Below, in pieces: positions 17,101 to 25,765 of a DNA stretch of 64,000 bases. Origin of the DNA: S5-327 sp965116015 (GTDB taxonomy: Bacteria > Chloroflexota > Dehalococcoidia > Lucifugimonadales > Australimonadaceae); the NCBI GenBank assembly GCA_965116015.1, contig OZ220477.1:682001-746000 (forward strand), in the 5' to 3' direction. Within the stretch, counting starts at the first letter, position 1, and every line of letters starts with the position of its first letter. Below the pieces are notes generated by a model, which made no database searches, was not told the DNA's origin, and saw only the letters and a program-made list of their open reading frames with translations. A program made the position numbers and the translations under genes.

Positions 17101-17877
17101 ATGGACGCCCCCTCCGCAATCGGCGCCCGCGTGACGCGCCTCGATTCGACCCCCTCAACGATGGACGCCGCCTGGGATCTCGCAGACAAGGGGGCTCCCC
17201 ACGGCGCCGTCGTCGTCGCTCGCGCCCAGACCGCAGGCCGCGGACGCTTCTCCCGCGAGTGGGTCTCCGGCGACGGCGAATCGTTGCTCCTCTCCGCGCT
17301 CCTCCGCCCTCCGGCGGCAGCGGCGCCTCTGCTCAGCCCCGCCGCCGCGCTCGCCGCGCTCGACGCCGCCGAAGAGATCGCCGGAATCCCCTGCGACCTC
17401 AAGTGGCCCAACGACGTGATGGCGGCCGGACGAAAGGCGGGCGGCATCCTCATCGAAATCCGCGCAGATGTCGACGGCGCAATCGCAGCCGTGATCGGCG
17501 TCGGCCTCAACCTCAACATCGACTTCAGCCAGCGCCCCGACCTGCGCGCCCTGCGAGAGAGCGCGACGAGCCTCGCCGAGAAGGCGGGACGCCGCCTCGA
17601 CATCCGCGCCGCGGAGTCCGTCTTCCTCGCGCGCCTCCGCGAGCGTTACCGCCAGTGCGTCGAGAACAGCCAGTCGCTGCTTGCGGAATGGGCCGCGCGG
17701 CTCTCGACGATAGGACAACGCGTAACAGTGCGCGAGCGCGACGGCGTCGTTACGGGAATAGCCGAGGGCGTCGACGACGGCGGGCGCCTCATCGTTCGAA
17801 CGGACTCGGGCGAGCGCAAGGCGCTCTCGGAGGGCGACGTTACTCTCGCGGGGGGCGCAGGGAGCGCGAGAGAATAG
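17101..17877 (+). CDS. birA: Biotin-[acetyl-CoA-carboxylase] ligase
   Basis: 258-aa ligase that adenylates biotin and attaches it to carboxylase carrier proteins. It contains the biotin-binding A-G-R-G-R motif (Q-T-A-G-R-G-R-F, about residue 45), K-W-P-N-D-V (about residue 101), and the G-I-L-I-E and G-V-G-L-N-L-N strands. There is no N-terminal helix-turn-helix, so it is a class I non-repressor BirA. A C-terminal SH3-like domain (R-V-T-V-R-E...G-D-V-T-L) is present. Longer in-frame readings upstream cross the repeat tract and are rejected. The ATG sits 6 bases after TACAAT. Confidence 0.93.
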   Translation: MDAPSAIGARVTRLDSTPSTMDAAWDLADKGAPHGAVVVARAQTAGRGRFSREWVSGDGESLLLSALLRPPAAAAPLLSPAAALAALDAAEEIAGIPCDLKWPNDVMAAGRKAGGILIEIRADVDGAIAAVIGVGLNLNIDFSQRPDLRALRESATSLAEKAGRRLDIRAAESVFLARLRERYRQCVENSQSLLAEWAARLSTIGQRVTVRERDGVVTGIAEGVDDGGRLIVRTDSGERKALSEGDVTLAGGAGSARE

Positions 17878-17887
17878 AGCAATTCGC

Positions 17888-17893
17888 TACAAT
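17888..17893 (+). promoter_or_regulatory. -10 box of the his operon
   Basis: TACAAT about 117 bases upstream of hisZ. The implied leader of roughly 110 bases shows no obvious histidine-rich leader peptide or attenuator. Confidence 0.4.
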
Positions 17894-18009
17894 AAGCGCG
17901 CTGCGAGCGCCGCGCACAGCGGCTTCCCGCAACCGCCCGTCCCCGCAAGTCCCGCCTCAGACTGCCCGCAGAGACAACCCCCCTAAGCCCCTATCGTCAA
18001 CAGACGCCT

Positions 18010-19410
18010 ATGAGTTTCTCCCCAGAGCGCTCTCCCGCCCGGCAACAACGGCTCACGAGCATCAGAATGCGCCTCGAACGATTCTTCGAGCGCAGGGGCT
18101 ACACGCCCATTTCCACGCCTATGCTCGAATCAACCGACCTCTACCTCAAGAAGTCGGGCGGCGAGCTTGCGGCGCGAATGTACTCGTTCACCGACCCCGG
18201 AGGCCGCAGGGTGAGCCTGCGCCCGGAGTTCACGTCGTCCGTCGTCCAGGCGTTCGTCAACGGCTCGCTGAAGGGCGCGCTTCCTCAGCGCTGGACCTAC
18301 TCCGGCCCAGTGTTCCGCTACGAGCCGGGCAGCGGCGGAGGCGAGTTCGAGCAGCTCGGCGCCGAACTCATCGGCTCCGGCGGAGCCGCCGCCGATGCCG
18401 AGATCCTGGCCCTCGCGACCCAGGGGCTCTCCGCGCTTGGCGTAACCAGCCACCGGCTCCGCATCGGGCATATGGGCGTCGCCGCCGCTATGCTCGACGC
18501 GCTCGGCCTCTCAGAGCGCGCCCGCGTGTTTATGATGGGCAGCCTCGCCCGGCTCCGCGCCGGCGAGGAGTCGCCCGACGACGCGCGCCGGAAAGCCCTG
18601 CGTCTTGGTCTCCTCGCTCCCGACAGCGCCGCGCCCGCCGCGCGGGTGGCGCGGGAGCTCCCTCCCGCCGACGCCTCCGCAATGGCGCAGGGATTCCTCG
18701 GCGACGGCATCGCCTCGGCGACCGGACAGCGAACGCCTGACGACATCCTCAGGCGCTACCTGCAGAAACTGCGCGACGCGGGGATCCCCGAAGTGTTCGA
18801 TCGCGCGATAGCCTTCAGCGCCGAACTCGCCGCCATCTCAGGAGCGCCGCAGCGCACGCTCGCGAAACTCGAGAGGCTCATCGCCCGCTACAGCATCCCC
18901 CCGACTGTCCTCCAGCCCATCCGCGGCCTCCTCGCCGCGCTGTCGCGCTACGACCTGCGCGGCGCCCCTGTCGTGCTCGACCTCGCCGCCGCAAGAGGAA
19001 TCGCCTACTACACCGGCGCCGTGTTCGACATCGAGCATCCGCGCGTCAAGGGCGTCCCCGCGCTCGGCGGAGGCGGACGCTACGACGGACTCGTCGCCGC
19101 CCTCGGAGGCCGCAAGCAAACGCCCGCGATGGGATTCGCGTACACCCTCGACCGCGTGTCCCAGATCCTGCCCGCGGATTTCGCCTCCGGCGACGACGAC
19201 GGGCAACCCAGAGTCCTCGTCACTGCGCAGGAGTCCGCGCTCGACGAGGCCGTCGCCACAGCCGAGCGTCTGCGCGCCCAGGGCATCCCCGCGGAACTCG
19301 ATCTCGAAAGCAAAACCGACGCCGAAGCCGCGCGATACGCGCGCCAGCGCGAAATCCAGACGATTATGCGAGTAGGGCAAGATGGCCGCATCGCCGAACA
19401 ATCAGCCTAG
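18010..19410 (+). CDS. hisZ: ATP phosphoribosyltransferase regulatory subunit (HisRS paralogue)
   Basis: 466-aa class II synthetase-like protein. It has a motif-2-like S-L-R-P-E-F-T (about residue 74), V-F-R-Y-E-P (about 101), the HisA motif R-G-I-A-Y-Y-T-G (about residue 335), and G-G-G-G-R-Y-D-G-L. The R-P-E-F-T form instead of R-P-E-G-T and its position directly before hisG favour HisZ over a histidyl-tRNA synthetase. Unusually for HisZ it keeps a C-terminal anticodon-binding-like domain (from about residue 400, P-R-V-L-V-T). It overlaps hisG by 29 bases. A role as true HisRS cannot be excluded from sequence alone. Confidence 0.75.
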   Translation: MSFSPERSPARQQRLTSIRMRLERFFERRGYTPISTPMLESTDLYLKKSGGELAARMYSFTDPGGRRVSLRPEFTSSVVQAFVNGSLKGALPQRWTYSGPVFRYEPGSGGGEFEQLGAELIGSGGAAADAEILALATQGLSALGVTSHRLRIGHMGVAAAMLDALGLSERARVFMMGSLARLRAGEESPDDARRKALRLGLLAPDSAAPAARVARELPPADASAMAQGFLGDGIASATGQRTPDDILRRYLQKLRDAGIPEVFDRAIAFSAELAAISGAPQRTLAKLERLIARYSIPPTVLQPIRGLLAALSRYDLRGAPVVLDLAAARGIAYYTGAVFDIEHPRVKGVPALGGGGRYDGLVAALGGRKQTPAMGFAYTLDRVSQILPADFASGDDDGQPRVLVTAQESALDEAVATAERLRAQGIPAELDLESKTDAEAARYARQREIQTIMRVGQDGRIAEQSA

Positions 19411-20503
19411 ACGCGCCCGGCGCCCCGACGCCGCGACCCGCCCCAAAGACGGCGAGGACAGCGCGGCGGCGCCTGCCCCCGGCGGCGACTGGAGCGCCCG
19501 CGAGGCGATGCGCCTCGCCATCCCCAGCGACGGCGTGATGCACGAGCAAACGCTCGATTTCCTCAGCTCCTGCGGTATGCGCGTCCGCCGCCCTAGCGCG
19601 CGCGGCTACACCGGCTCCATCCCCGCAGTGAGAGGCGTCGAAGTCGTCTTCCAGCGAACCGCCGACATCTCCGCCCGCGTCGAGGCCGGCGACGCCGATA
19701 TGGGGCTTGTAGGCTACGACCGCTTCGCCGAAAATCAACTCGACGACGGCGACAGCCTCCTCGTGATGGAAAACCTCGGGTTCGGCCGCTGCGTCCTCGC
19801 TGTCGCCGTCCCCGACTCCTGGATCGACGTCGCCTCTATGGCCGACCTCGCCGACATCGCAGTCGAATTCCAGGAAAGCGGCCGCGAACTCCGCGTCGCC
19901 ACCAAGTACCCAACCCTCGCCCGGGCGTTCCTCCACCGCCACGACGTCAACTACTTCTCCCTCGCCATCCTCTCCGGAACGGTCGAGCCCGCCCCAACCA
20001 TCGGCTACGCAGACTTCATCGTCGACCTGACAGCCAGCGGACAAACCCTCCGCGAGAACCACCTGAAGCAGATCGCCGACGGCGACGTGCTCGAATCCGA
20101 AGGCGCTCTGGTCGCCAATCGCCGCCTCCTCGCCGCCCGGCCCGAACGCCTCAGGGCGGCGCGCGGCGTCATCGAACGCATCGAGGCCAGCGCGCAGGCC
20201 GCCGACTACCTGCGCGTAACCGCGAACATCGCCTCCGAGAGCGAAGAAGCGGTCGCCGCCCAGGTGATGCGGCTCGACGCCGCCGTCGGCCTCCACGGAC
20301 CAACCGTCGCCCGCGTCTACTCCCCCGACGGACGCCGCCTCTACTCCGTCACCGTCTTCATCGCCAAGAGCGAACTGGCGGACGTCGTCGATCACCTGCG
20401 CGCGATAGGCGGCGCGTCCGTCACCGTCTCCGGATCCGATTACGTCTTCGGCCAGAGCAGCAACGCCTACAACCGGCTGCTGGCCCAGCTTGGCCTCGCG
20501 TAA
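19382..20503 (+). CDS. hisG: ATP phosphoribosyltransferase
   Basis: 373-aa catalytic enzyme for the first step of histidine synthesis (ATP + PRPP). Residues about 40-260 are the periplasmic-binding-like catalytic core, with the E-S-G-R-E-L-R-V-A-T-K-Y-P and D-F-I-V-D-L-T-A-S-G-x-T-L phosphate-binding motif. Residues about 300-373 resemble the regulatory ACT-like domain of the long form (L-Y-S-V-T-V-F...A-I-G-G-A-S-V-T-V). The 40-residue N-terminal extension is low complexity. It begins inside hisZ. A long-form HisG beside HisZ is odd, because HisZ normally partners short HisG. Confidence 0.92.
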   Translation: MAASPNNQPRRARRPDAATRPKDGEDSAAAPAPGGDWSAREAMRLAIPSDGVMHEQTLDFLSSCGMRVRRPSARGYTGSIPAVRGVEVVFQRTADISARVEAGDADMGLVGYDRFAENQLDDGDSLLVMENLGFGRCVLAVAVPDSWIDVASMADLADIAVEFQESGRELRVATKYPTLARAFLHRHDVNYFSLAILSGTVEPAPTIGYADFIVDLTASGQTLRENHLKQIADGDVLESEGALVANRRLLAARPERLRAARGVIERIEASAQAADYLRVTANIASESEEAVAAQVMRLDAAVGLHGPTVARVYSPDGRRLYSVTVFIAKSELADVVDHLRAIGGASVTVSGSDYVFGQSSNAYNRLLAQLGLA

Positions 20504-21813
20504 TGCGCCTCCTCCGCGGCGTCGAGGCCGCCCTCGCCGAACTCACACGCGCTCCCGGCTACGCCGAGCCGGAGCTGCCTCCGCGAGCCGCCGAACGCAT
20601 CGCCAGCGTGTTCGGCAAACCGCTCACAGCAACGCAGGCGGCGCAGCAGATCATCGACGACGTTCGCGCCGGCGGCGACAGCGCCATCCTCCGCTACACG
20701 CGCCTCCTCGACCATGTCGACCTCGACGCCATCGAGGTCCCGCGCCGCGCCTGGGAGGCCGCCGCTGACGCTATCGGCTCCGAACTCCGCGGCGCGCTCG
20801 AGGCTGCCGCCGACCGCATCCGCGCGTTCCATCAGGCCGCGATGCCGCGCGACTGGGCGGACGCCGACGCCGGCTACGGACTCCGAAGCATCGCGATCGA
20901 GCGCGTCGGCCTCTACGCTCCTGGCGGAACCGCCGCCTACCCCTCAACCGTGCTGATGACCGCCGTGCCCGCCAGAACCGCCGGAGTCGCCGAGATCGCG
21001 CTCTGCACTCCAAGCCCCGGCGCCGCAACCCTTGCCGCGGCCCTCATCGCCGGCGTCGACCGCGTCTTCGCCGTCGGCGGCGCCCAGGCGATCGCCGCTA
21101 TGGCGTTCGGCACAGCAAGCGTCCCCCGCGCCGACAAGATCTGCGGCCCCGGCGGCGTCTTCGTCTCCATAGCCAAGCGGCTCGTGTACGGCCGCGTCGA
21201 CATCGACGGACTCTACGGCCCAACCGAAACCGTCGTCATCGCAGACCACACGGCAAACCCCGACATCGCCGCAGCCGACCTCCTCGCGCAGGCAGAGCAC
21301 GACGAATTGGCGTCGCCCGTGCTCATAACCACGAGCGAGGCCGTCGCCGAGGCCGTCGCCGGGGCTATCAAGCGCCAGCTTGGGGAGCTCGACCGCGAAC
21401 CGATCGCGAGGGCGTCGCTCCAACGGCAAGGCGCCGTCGCGATAGTCGACGACATCGAGCAGGCAGTACAAGTCGCCAACGCGTTCGCGCCCGAGCATCT
21501 CTGCCTCCTCGTAGACGATCCCCGTCGCTACGTCGGCCTGGTTCGGAACGCGGGCGGCGTGTTCGTCGGCGAAGCCTCGCCAGAGGTTATGGGCGACTAC
21601 GTCGCCGGCCCAAGCCACGTTATGCCCACCGGCGGCACATCCCGCTACGCGTCCAGCCTCGGAGTCCACACATTCCTCAAGCGCGTGCCCATCGTCGAGC
21701 TGCCTGCCGCCGCGCTGCGCCGGATCGGCCCCGCCGCCGCAGCCATCGCCCGCGCCGAGGGACTGACCGCCCACGCCAGAGCCGCCGAGATGCGGCTGGA
21801 GGGAAACCTGTGA
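20503..21813 (+). CDS. hisD: Histidinol dehydrogenase
   Basis: 436-aa NAD-dependent zinc enzyme oxidising L-histidinol to histidine. Diagnostic segments are V-G-L-Y-A-P-G-G-T-A-A-Y-P-S (about residue 133), G-G-A-Q-A-I-A-A-M-A-F-G-T (about 193), D-G-L-Y-G-P-T-E-T and Q-A-E-H-D-E. G-P-S-H-V-M-P-T-G-G-T-S-R carries catalytic residues near residue 370. The ATG shares one base with the hisG stop, and the 3' end overlaps hisC by 4 bases. Confidence 0.96.
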   Translation: MRLLRGVEAALAELTRAPGYAEPELPPRAAERIASVFGKPLTATQAAQQIIDDVRAGGDSAILRYTRLLDHVDLDAIEVPRRAWEAAADAIGSELRGALEAAADRIRAFHQAAMPRDWADADAGYGLRSIAIERVGLYAPGGTAAYPSTVLMTAVPARTAGVAEIALCTPSPGAATLAAALIAGVDRVFAVGGAQAIAAMAFGTASVPRADKICGPGGVFVSIAKRLVYGRVDIDGLYGPTETVVIADHTANPDIAAADLLAQAEHDELASPVLITTSEAVAEAVAGAIKRQLGELDREPIARASLQRQGAVAIVDDIEQAVQVANAFAPEHLCLLVDDPRRYVGLVRNAGGVFVGEASPEVMGDYVAGPSHVMPTGGTSRYASSLGVHTFLKRVPIVELPAAALRRIGPAAAAIARAEGLTAHARAAEMRLEGNL

Positions 21814-22913
21814 CGAACCGGAGCGCGCTCGATTTCGTCCACCCCCACTGGCGCAACCTCGACCCCTACGAAGCCGCCGACTCGCCGGAAGCGCTGGCCG
21901 AGCGCGCCGGCCTCGCCGAGGACGACATCCTGAAACTCAACGCGAACGAGAATCCCTACGGCCCCTCGCCCAAGGTCATCCAGGCGCTCGCCGACATCCG
22001 CCGCGTCCACATCTACCCCGACCCCGCGCAGGTCGCTATGCGCGACGCACTCTCCGCCTACATCGGCGCCTCCCCCCAGCGCATCGTCGTCGGGAACGGC
22101 AGCGACGAAATCATCGACCTCGTGTTCCGCGCCGTCCTCGGCCCCGGCGACAGCATCGTGAACGCCGTCCCCACGTTCGGAATGTACGAGGTCGCCGCCC
22201 GCATCTGCGGCGCATCGGCAACAGAGGTCGAACGCGACGCCCAGTTCCGGCTCGATGTCGACCGCGTCCTCGACGCTGCGCGCGGCGCCAGAATCATCGT
22301 CGTCGCCTCCCCCAACAACCCCTCCGGGAACTCCACGTCCTCCGCCGACATCGAGCGCCTGCTCGATTCCGACTGCCTCGTGATCGTCGACGAAGCCTAC
22401 GCCGAGTTCTCCGGACGCAGCGCGGCCCCGCTCGTCGCAAAGCGCCCCAACCTCGTCGTGCTGCGCACCCTCAGCAAGTGGGCGGGGCTCGCCGGCCTCC
22501 GGGTCGGCTACGGCGTTATGGACCCCGCGATAGCCGACGTCCTGATGCGCGGCAAGCCTCCCTACAACGTCTCGCAAGCCGCGGAAACCGCCCTCCTCGC
22601 CTCCCTCGCCGACGCCCCGCTACTGCAAGAGCGCGTCGCCCTCATCGTTCGCGAGCGCGAGCGCATGGCCGCGATGCTCGATGAATTGCCCGGCGTATCC
22701 CCGCTGCCGTCCGAGGCGAACTTCATCCTCTGCCGTATGCCAGAAGGGAAGGGCAGGGCGATCTACGACGCCCTCGCCGCCCGCGGCGTGTCGGTGCGAT
22801 ACTACTCGCGCGGCGAACTCGCCGACTATCTCCGCATCAGCGTCGGCGCCCCGGAGCAAACCAACCGCCTCATCGAAGAGCTCCGCGCCGCCCTCCAGGA
22901 ACTACCCCTATGA
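21810..22913 (+). CDS. hisC: Histidinol-phosphate aminotransferase
   Basis: 367-aa PLP-dependent fold-type I aminotransferase. N-A-N-E-N-P-Y-G (about residue 44), N-N-P-S-G-N (about 169), D-E-A-Y-A-E-F (about 192) and the PLP-lysine region T-L-S-K-W-A-G-L-A-G-L-R-V-G-Y (about 216) are all present. The start is GTG in a GTGA overlap with the hisD stop, and the stop overlaps hisB by 4 bases, so expression is tightly coupled. Confidence 0.95.
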   Translation: MTNRSALDFVHPHWRNLDPYEAADSPEALAERAGLAEDDILKLNANENPYGPSPKVIQALADIRRVHIYPDPAQVAMRDALSAYIGASPQRIVVGNGSDEIIDLVFRAVLGPGDSIVNAVPTFGMYEVAARICGASATEVERDAQFRLDVDRVLDAARGARIIVVASPNNPSGNSTSSADIERLLDSDCLVIVDEAYAEFSGRSAAPLVAKRPNLVVLRTLSKWAGLAGLRVGYGVMDPAIADVLMRGKPPYNVSQAAETALLASLADAPLLQERVALIVRERERMAAMLDELPGVSPLPSEANFILCRMPEGKGRAIYDALAARGVSVRYYSRGELADYLRISVGAPEQTNRLIEELRAALQELPL

Positions 22914-23530
22914 CCAACCCTGAACCCGCAACTCCCCGCGCCGCAACCTACAGCCGGACAACCGGCGAGACCAGCGTCGCCGTAACGATAGGACTCGACG
23001 GCGCAGGCGCAGCGTCCGTGTCAACCGGCAACGGCATGCTCGACCACCTGCTCAACCAGCTCAGCCGCCACGGACTGATCGACCTCGACATCCAGGCCAG
23101 CGGCGACAGCGCCCTTACCGGCTGGCACCACACCGTCGAAGATGTCGGCATCGCCCTTGGGCGGGCGTTCGCCCAGGCCGTCGGCGACGGCTCCGGCATC
23201 CGCAGAATGGGACACGCGCTCGTCCCTCTCGACGAAACGCTCGCCAGAGTCGCGCTCGACATCAGCGGGCGCGGCTACGCCGTCGTCGACCTCGGCATCT
23301 CAGACGCGACTATCGCAGGGCTGCCGGGCGACCTTGTGCGTCATTTCCTCGAAGCGTTCGCTATCGAGGCTCGCGTCACGCTCCACGTCCGCGTCCTCGA
23401 GGGCGTCAACGCCCACCACAGGGCCGAGGCCGCATTCAAAGCACTTGCCAAGGCGATGCGCGACGCCGTCGAACTCGATCCCCGCGCCGTCGGCCAAGCT
23501 CCCAGCACAAAGGGCACGATCACCGCGTAG
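22910..23530 (+). CDS. hisB: Imidazoleglycerol-phosphate dehydratase
   Basis: 206-aa monofunctional IGPD (no phosphatase domain). The repeated metal-binding histidine motifs are present: D-H-L-L-N-Q-L-S-R-H, G-W-H-H-T-V-E-D-V-G-I-A-L-G and N-A-H-H-R-A-E-A-A-F-K-A. The end of the gene seeds a short tandem repeat that runs to the end of the convergent purS. hisH, hisA, hisF and hisI are not in the window. Confidence 0.96.
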   Translation: MTNPEPATPRAATYSRTTGETSVAVTIGLDGAGAASVSTGNGMLDHLLNQLSRHGLIDLDIQASGDSALTGWHHTVEDVGIALGRAFAQAVGDGSGIRRMGHALVPLDETLARVALDISGRGYAVVDLGISDATIAGLPGDLVRHFLEAFAIEARVTLHVRVLEGVNAHHRAEAAFKALAKAMRDAVELDPRAVGQAPSTKGTITA

Positions 23531-23660
23531 AGAACTCCACTCGGCTGCCCGCCCCGAACGCCAGCGGCGCGATCACCGCCGGAACTCCCCCGACTGCCCA
23601 TCAAGCGTCCGCCCCAACGCCAACGGCGCAATCAGCGCGCGGGAAACTCCCCGCCTGCGG
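23510..23660. repeat. Three imperfect 50-60 bp units across the hisB/purS junction
   Basis: A unit containing GGCGCGATCACCGC...GGAACTCCCC occurs with CGATCACC at 23517 and 23570 and as CAATCAGC at 23629. The first copy is the 3' end of hisB and the third reaches into the 3' end of purS. Confidence 0.6.
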
Positions 23661-23904
23661 GAGCGACATCCACCTCGTACGCCTCGATTACGGGGTTCGC
23701 GAGAAGCTTCGCGCACATCTCGTTCACCTCGCGCCGCGCGGACTCCTCGTCGGCTGCGTCGATCTCCAGCGTCAGACTCTTGCCGACGCGCACATTCCGC
23801 ACACTCTCGAACCCCAGCGACTTCAGAGCGCCGAGAGTCGCGTCCCCCTGCGGATCGTTGACTGTCGGCTTCAGCGCCACTCGAACCCGCGCCCCAAAGA
23901 TCAC
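23632..23904 (-). CDS. purS: Phosphoribosylformylglycinamidine synthase subunit PurS
   Basis: 90-aa small subunit that bridges PurQ and PurL in FGAM synthase. It shows the family pattern V-R-V-A-L-K-P...D-P-Q-G...L-x-S-L-G-F...V-R-V-G-K and a C-terminal L-L-A-N-P-V-I-E-A-Y-E-V. Its ATG overlaps the stop of the DUF3105 gene by 4 bases. Normally purS is followed by purQ and purL; here it ends the operon and faces hisB. Confidence 0.9.
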   Translation of the reverse strand: MIFGARVRVALKPTVNDPQGDATLGALKSLGFESVRNVRVGKSLTLEIDAADEESARREVNEMCAKLLANPVIEAYEVDVAPAGGEFPAR

Positions 23905-24824
23905 GGAGACGGCTCCTCAGTCGGCTCAGTCGGCTCAGTCGGAGTCGACGCGGGCTCCGAAGTCGCCTCTGACGCCGGCGCCGGCGTTGGAGTTGCCGGC
24001 TCCGCCGCTGCCGTCGCCTCCGGCGTCGCAGTCTCTCCAGTCTCTCCATCCGCCGCCGTTGGCGTGGGCGTCTCCTGCGCCGGCGACGCTGTCGCGGCAG
24101 CCCCCTCGAGGCTTGCCCCGCAAGAGCCGTCGATGAACAGCGGCGCCTGATTCTTGCGGTTGGTCGCGAACAGCTCCATCTCATCCGTGTCCCCGACGGC
24201 GGCCGTATGCGTCCAGCCCCACGCCGTCAGCACGACCTCTCCCTCAGCAACGCCGGCGTAGGGATGCGCCACATAGCACCCCGGATAGCCCGGCAGACCC
24301 TCGATGAACGAACGCAAGCCCGCCAGCCCGGGATCGCCTGGTGAGTGGTTGAACACAACAGCGCCCTGTTCGAGGTTGCGCACGACCGCCTCATCGGGAG
24401 CCTGCTCATCATGGAAGCCCCACTCCGCCCCCGTCGCCAGGCGCGGTCCCGAGGTCGGCGGCGACATATCGTAAACAGCCTCCTCCCCCGGCTCGATAAT
24501 CCCGCCAGGCTGAACCGCAACCTCCGTCCCCACCACCGGAACAACATCCTCGTCTGGCTGTTCCGCGACGGCGGTCGGCTGCACGCCGATCGACGGCAGC
24601 ACGAGTCCCGCGATCAGGGCCAGCGCGATGATCCCTCCGCCGGCAAGATAGAAGCGGCGACGGCGCCCCCGCCGCTGCTCCGAGCGCTGCCTGCGCTGCT
24701 CACGGCTGATAGTGCGCTTCGACGGTCGGCGCTGCGCCCGCGCCGACCCCCCGCGCGCCTCAGATTCTGATTCGGAAGCGCTGCCGCCTCGCCCGGATCC
24801 CTGTAACTCTTGCTCGTCAGCCAA
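23901..24824 (-). CDS. DUF3105-family membrane-anchored protein
   Basis: 307 aa. A basic, R-rich cytoplasmic N-terminus (residues 1-58) is followed by one membrane helix (about 60-80, L-A-G-G-G-I-I-A-L-A-L-I-A-G). An extracytoplasmic domain with the DUF3105 pattern follows (P-P-T-S-G-P, then V-R-N-L-E-Q-G-A-V-V-F-N-H). A T/P/E/A-rich tail of about 65 residues, which may span the wall or act as a flexible linker, completes it. It sits inside the purine operon between purC and purS without an obvious metabolic link. Role unknown. Confidence 0.75.
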   Translation of the reverse strand: MADEQELQGSGRGGSASESESEARGGSARAQRRPSKRTISREQRRQRSEQRRGRRRRFYLAGGGIIALALIAGLVLPSIGVQPTAVAEQPDEDVVPVVGTEVAVQPGGIIEPGEEAVYDMSPPTSGPRLATGAEWGFHDEQAPDEAVVRNLEQGAVVFNHSPGDPGLAGLRSFIEGLPGYPGCYVAHPYAGVAEGEVVLTAWGWTHTAAVGDTDEMELFATNRKNQAPLFIDGSCGASLEGAAATASPAQETPTPTAADGETGETATPEATAAAEPATPTPAPASEATSEPASTPTEPTEPTEEPSP

Positions 24825-24859
24825 TGCCGTAGCTCCTGCGCCGCATAACGATTGCCGCT

Positions 24860-25765
24860 CTACAGCAGCGGCTCGCCGGTCAGCCGCTCGTAGGCTTCGA
24901 GGTAGCGCGCGCGCGTCTTCTCCACGATGTCGTCGGGAAGGGAGGGCGCGGGCGGAGTGCGGTCCCAGTCCTTCTGCGTCAGCAGCCAGTCCCGCACGAA
25001 CTGCTTGTCGTAGTTCGGCTGCGACTTGCCAGGACTATAGCCCGCCGCGTCCCAGAACCGGCTCGAGTCCGGCGTGAGCGCCTCGTCGATGAGAATCACC
25101 TCCCCGTCCAGCGCGCCGAACTCAAACTTCGTATCGGCGATGATGATCCCCCGCTCCGCCGCGATGTCGTGCGCATACTGAAACAACGCGAACGACAACT
25201 CTTGCAGCCTCCCGGCCAGCTCCTTCCCGACCATCTCCCCGAGCTGCTCGACGCTCACCGGCTCATCGTGCCCAACCTCCGCCTTGGTGGTCGGCGTGAA
25301 CATCAGCTCCGGCAGCTTGCTGCCGTCGACCATGCCCGGAGGCATCGCCACGCCGAATATCGCGCCGGTTGCGTCGTAGTCCGCTAGCGCCGAACCCGTA
25401 AGGTACGCGCGGACAACGCACTCCGCATCGATGCGCTCGGCGCGCTTCACCACCATAGCCTGCCGCGCGACCTCCGCAGGGAGCCCGCGCAGCGTGGGAT
25501 GCTCCGCAAGCTCCCCGAGCCCCTCCGCGTCGTCCGCCATCGCGACGAAGTGGTTCGGCACGATGTGGCGCGTCTGCTCGAACCAGAACTTCGACATCCG
25601 GGAGAGCGCCATCCCCTTGTCGGGAATGCCGTTCGGCAGCACAACGTCGAACGCCGAGATGCGGTCGGTCGTAACCATCAGCAGCAGACCGTCGCCGAGG
25701 TCGAACGTGTCCCGCACCTTGCCGCGGTAGAGAATATCCGGCAGTGGAGCCTCAAGCAGTGGCAT
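24860..25765 (-). CDS. purC: Phosphoribosylaminoimidazole-succinocarboxamide synthase
   Basis: SAICAR synthetase, about 301 aa, the longer eukaryote/actinobacteria-like form. Motifs: Y-R-G-K-V-R-D-T-F-D, T-D-R-I-S-A-F-D-V, A-D-T-K-F-E-F-G and D-E-A-L-T-P-D-S-S-R-F-W. The ATG at 25765 is chosen over the in-frame TTG two codons upstream because AAGGAG lies 7 bases before it. The gene overlaps the 3' end of purB. Confidence 0.95.
   Translation of the reverse strand: MPLLEAPLPDILYRGKVRDTFDLGDGLLLMVTTDRISAFDVVLPNGIPDKGMALSRMSKFWFEQTRHIVPNHFVAMADDAEGLGELAEHPTLRGLPAEVARQAMVVKRAERIDAECVVRAYLTGSALADYDATGAIFGVAMPPGMVDGSKLPELMFTPTTKAEVGHDEPVSVEQLGEMVGKELAGRLQELSFALFQYAHDIAAERGIIIADTKFEFGALDGEVILIDEALTPDSSRFWDAAGYSPGKSQPNYDKQFVRDWLLTQKDWDRTPPAPSLPDDIVEKTRARYLEAYERLTGEPLL

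Noticed and set aside
16893..18740. Long plus frame across the repeat tract, birA and hisZ
   Set aside because: Out-of-frame R/P-rich shadow of birA and hisZ.
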